Positions 61,934 to 64,000 of a stretch of 64,000 bases of DNA are shown here, piece by piece (the first letter of the stretch is position 1; each line of letters starts with the position of its first letter). Made by a program: the position numbers and the translations under genes. The notes below the pieces were generated by a model. The model ran no database searches. It had not been told where the DNA came from and was given only the letters and a program-made list of their open reading frames with translations. Source of the stretch: Tessaracoccus sp. OH4464_COT-324 (GTDB lineage: Bacteria; Actinomycetota; Actinomycetes; Propionibacteriales; Propionibacteriaceae). The stretch is taken from positions 62,001 through 126,000 of the forward strand of contig NZ_RQYZ01000001.1 in NCBI RefSeq assembly GCF_003932855.1, given 5' to 3'.

Positions 61934-64000
61934 GTGAGCCGAGAGCAATATGACTACGGTGCCGCTCAGGAGAAGTGGCAGAAGTTCTGGGAGGAAGACC
62001 GGACATTCATCGCTTCGGAGGACAGTGACCTTGAGCGTCGTTATGTCCTCGACATGTTCCCCTATCCCTCGGGCGATCTTCACATGGGGCACGCCGAAGC
62101 CTACGCGATCGGTGATGTCGTCGCTCGTTTCCTGCGCCTGCGAGGGTATGAGGTATTGCATCCCTTCGGATGGGACTCCTTCGGGCTGCCTGCCGAAAAC
62201 GCAGCCATCAGGAACAACGCGCATCCGGCTGAGTGGACCTACGCGAACATCGAGACCCAGGCGACGTCGCTCAGACGATACGGTTTGAGTATTGACTGGA
62301 CTCGTCGCCTGCACACTTCCGATGAGGACTACTACCGCTGGACTCAGTGGCTGTTCCTGCGCTTCCACGAGCGCGGGCTTGCCTACCGAAAGGACTCCTT
62401 CGTCAACTGGTGTCCGCAGGACCAGACTGTTCTGGCGAACGAGCAGGTCGTCGACGGGCGGTGCGAGCGTTGCAAGGCAGAGGTGACGAAACGCAAGCTG
62501 AATCAGTGGTATTTCAAGATCACCGACTACGCTGAGCGGCTTCTCGCGGACATGGCCGAGCTGGAAGGTGGCTGGCCGGAGCACGTGTTGACCATGCAGC
62601 GCAACTGGATCGGCCGTTCCGAAGGGTCCTATGTGGACTTCGAGGTCGCGGGGCACGATCCGGTCAGGGTTTTCACCACGCGCCCGGACACCCTCTTCGG
62701 CGCTACCTACCTGGTGGTTGCGCCTGACTCAGAGTTGGCCGCCAGCTTGGTTTCCGAGGAGCAGAGGTCCGCGTTCGAGTCTTACCAGGAGCAGGTTAAG
62801 AGAGCAACCGAGATCGAACGCCAATCTACCGAGCGGGAGAAGACCGGCCTGTGGTTGGGCTGTTACGCCACCAACCCCGTCAATGGCGAGCAACTCCCGA
62901 TCTGGGCCGCAGACTACGTGCTGGCGGATTACGGAACTGGCGCTGTCATGGCTGTCCCCGCGCACGATCAGCGGGATCTGGAGTTCGCGCTCAAGTTTAA
63001 CCTGCCGGTGCGGGTTGTGCTGGACGTCAACGGTGCCGACCCCGCCAGCACCGGTAAGGCAGCGGAAGGCGACGGAGCCTACGTCAATTCTGGGCTGCTC
63101 GATGGGCTGACTACTGTGAGCGAAGGGGTCTCGCGAATTATCGCAAAGCTGGAGGCCGACGGCACAGGGGCCGGCACGGTGCAGTATCGACTGCGCGATT
63201 GGCTGTTGTCTCGCCAACGTTTCTGGGGTTGCCCGATCCCGATGGTTCACTGCCCGGCGTGCGGTGAGGTTCCGGTGCCCGACAAAGACCTGCCGGTGCG
63301 ACTGCCCAACCTGCGCGGCGAACAGCTGGCGCCGAAGGGAACATCTCCGCTGGCAGCCGCAACTGACTGGGTGAACGTGGCGTGCCCGCAGTGTGGTAGG
63401 GACGCAAAACGCGACACTGACACGATGGACACCTTCGTGGACTCGTCCTGGTATTTCTTCAGATACTGCTCACCCAACTACGCTCAGGGGCCGTTCGACC
63501 CGGAAGCCGTACGAAAGTGGATGCCCGTGGCCCAGTACGTGGGCGGGATCGAGCATGCGATCCTGCATTTGCTCTACATGAGGTTCTTCTCCAAGGTGCT
63601 CCACGATCTGGGCCTCATCGACTTCGACGAGCCGATGCTGAAACTGATGAACCAGGGGCAGGTACTCAACCAGGGGCGGGCCATGAGCAAGTCCCTGGGC
63701 AACGGCGTGGATCTCGGTACTCAGCTGGGGGCCTACGGCGTCGATGCTGTCCGTCTGACGATGGTTTTCGCGGGGCCGCCGGAGGATGCCATCGACTGGG
63801 CCACCGTCTCACCTGCCAGCTCGCTCAAGTTCCTGCAGCGTGCGTGGCGCCTGGCTCAAGACGTCTCCTCCGACCCCGGGGTGGACTACGCAGCAGGTGA
63901 CAAACAACTGCGCAAGGTGACGCACCGGGCCATTGCGGAGATTGGCGATCTGGTCGAAACCGGCAGATTCAACGTCGCCATCGCACGCATCATGGAACTC
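61934..64000 (+). CDS. leuS: leucyl-tRNA synthetase (3' part beyond window)
   Basis: The first 689 codons of LeuRS; the frame is open at the right edge, and family members have about 820-960 residues. Class I motifs: [13 protein letters not shown] (HIGH type) and [10 protein letters not shown] (KMSKS type). The inserted CP1 editing domain ([31 protein letters not shown]) removes misacylated leucine analogues, and zinc-finger cysteines CPACG and CPQCG follow. The GTG at 61934 has AGGAGGA 4 nt upstream. The anticodon-binding domain has started ([19 protein letters not shown]) but is not complete. Confidence 0.96.
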   Translation, partial: MSREQYDYGAAQEKWQKFWEEDRTFIASEDSDLERRYVLDMFPYPSGDLHMGHAEAYAIGDVVARFLRLRGYEVLHPFGWDSFGLPAENAAIRNNAHPAEWTYANIETQATSLRRYGLSIDWTRRLHTSDEDYYRWTQWLFLRFHERGLAYRKDSFVNWCPQDQTVLANEQVVDGRCERCKAEVTKRKLNQWYFKITDYAERLLADMAELEGGWPEHVLTMQRNWIGRSEGSYVDFEVAGHDPVRVFTTRPDTLFGATYLVVAPDSELAASLVSEEQRSAFESYQEQVKRATEIERQSTEREKTGLWLGCYATNPVNGEQLPIWAADYVLADYGTGAVMAVPAHDQRDLEFALKFNLPVRVVLDVNGADPASTGKAAEGDGAYVNSGLLDGLTTVSEGVSRIIAKLEADGTGAGTVQYRLRDWLLSRQRFWGCPIPMVHCPACGEVPVPDKDLPVRLPNLRGEQLAPKGTSPLAAATDWVNVACPQCGRDAKRDTDTMDTFVDSSWYFFRYCSPNYAQGPFDPEAVRKWMPVAQYVGGIEHAILHLLYMRFFSKVLHDLGLIDFDEPMLKLMNQGQVLNQGRAMSKSLGNGVDLGTQLGAYGVDAVRLTMVFAGPPEDAIDWATVSPASSLKFLQRAWRLAQDVSSDPGVDYAAGDKQLRKVTHRAIAEIGDLVETGRFNVAIARIMEL

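Overview
The window is GC-rich, densely coded DNA from an actinobacterium (Actinomycetota). The evidence is the gene order rpsB-tsf-pyrH-frr-cdsA-rlmN followed by dxr-rip-ispG-GNAT-proS, then rimP-nusA-ylxR-infB-rbfA-truB-ribF, which matches the mycobacterial and propionibacterial arrangement. Families largely confined to actinobacteria (DUF3099, DUF4081-GNAT, DUF4192, a DUF4439-like lipoprotein) and many start codons placed 6-7 nt behind a TANNNT box point the same way. Propionibacteriaceae is a reasonable but unproven guess. Almost everything is chromosomal core. No phage, transposon or CRISPR array is visible.

Layout. 1-9.1 kb: an rRNA methyltransferase (cut by the window edge), SURF1 and DUF3099 genes on the minus strand; fabG-fabI for fatty-acid elongation; a translationally coupled ABC ATPase and degenerate adenylate-forming enzyme; a bile-acid-symporter-like carrier; peptide deformylase; XerC; and a double-LytM peptidase. 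9.1-14.5 kb: the translation/lipid block rpsB, tsf, pyrH, frr, cdsA, rlmN. 14.7-17.3 kb: glutamate dehydrogenase, an aminoglycoside-phosphotransferase-like protein and an O6-alkylguanine methyltransferase. 17.3-23.7 kb: isoprenoid genes dxr and ispG around the site-2 protease, then an acetyltransferase and proS. 23.7-32.2 kb: a lipoprotein, then rimP-nusA-(secreted protein, opposite strand)-ylxR-infB-rbfA-truB-ribF. 32.3-41.9 kb: DUF2207 protein, membrane-anchored zinc peptidase, rpsO, pnp, dapB and RNase J, with two small acetyltransferases. 42-50.3 kb: rplU-rpmA-obgE-proB, an MFS exporter, a PQ-loop protein, proA, a tiny membrane protein, nadD, rsfS and a phosphatase of the phosphoglycerate-mutase family. 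50.3-52 kb: a HemC-HemD fusion.

52-56.4 kb is the accessory part. It holds a Pro/Ser-rich anchored protein, an AT-richer multi-span membrane protein, about 540 bp with no convincing gene, an orphan 91-residue protein and a SUKH (SMI1/KNR4-type) protein, ending at the 3' end of a tRNA-Ala(GGC) gene. 56.5-64 kb returns to conserved genes: a YgjP-like peptidase, a protein of the actinobacterial family often labelled 3-methyladenine glycosylase, an L,D-transpeptidase lipoprotein, another anchored protein, DUF4192, a PfkB sugar kinase, and leuS running off the end.

The items most worth attention are a hydroxymethylbilane-synthase domain that lacks the dipyrromethane-binding cysteine, paired catalytic-residue losses in other enzymes (the ANL enzyme, the APH-like protein and the first LytM domain), a 6+6 bp inverted repeat sitting on the divergent GNAT/RNase J promoters, and the SUKH region beside the tRNA. 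All assignments are from reading motifs by eye. No database search or folding program was run.
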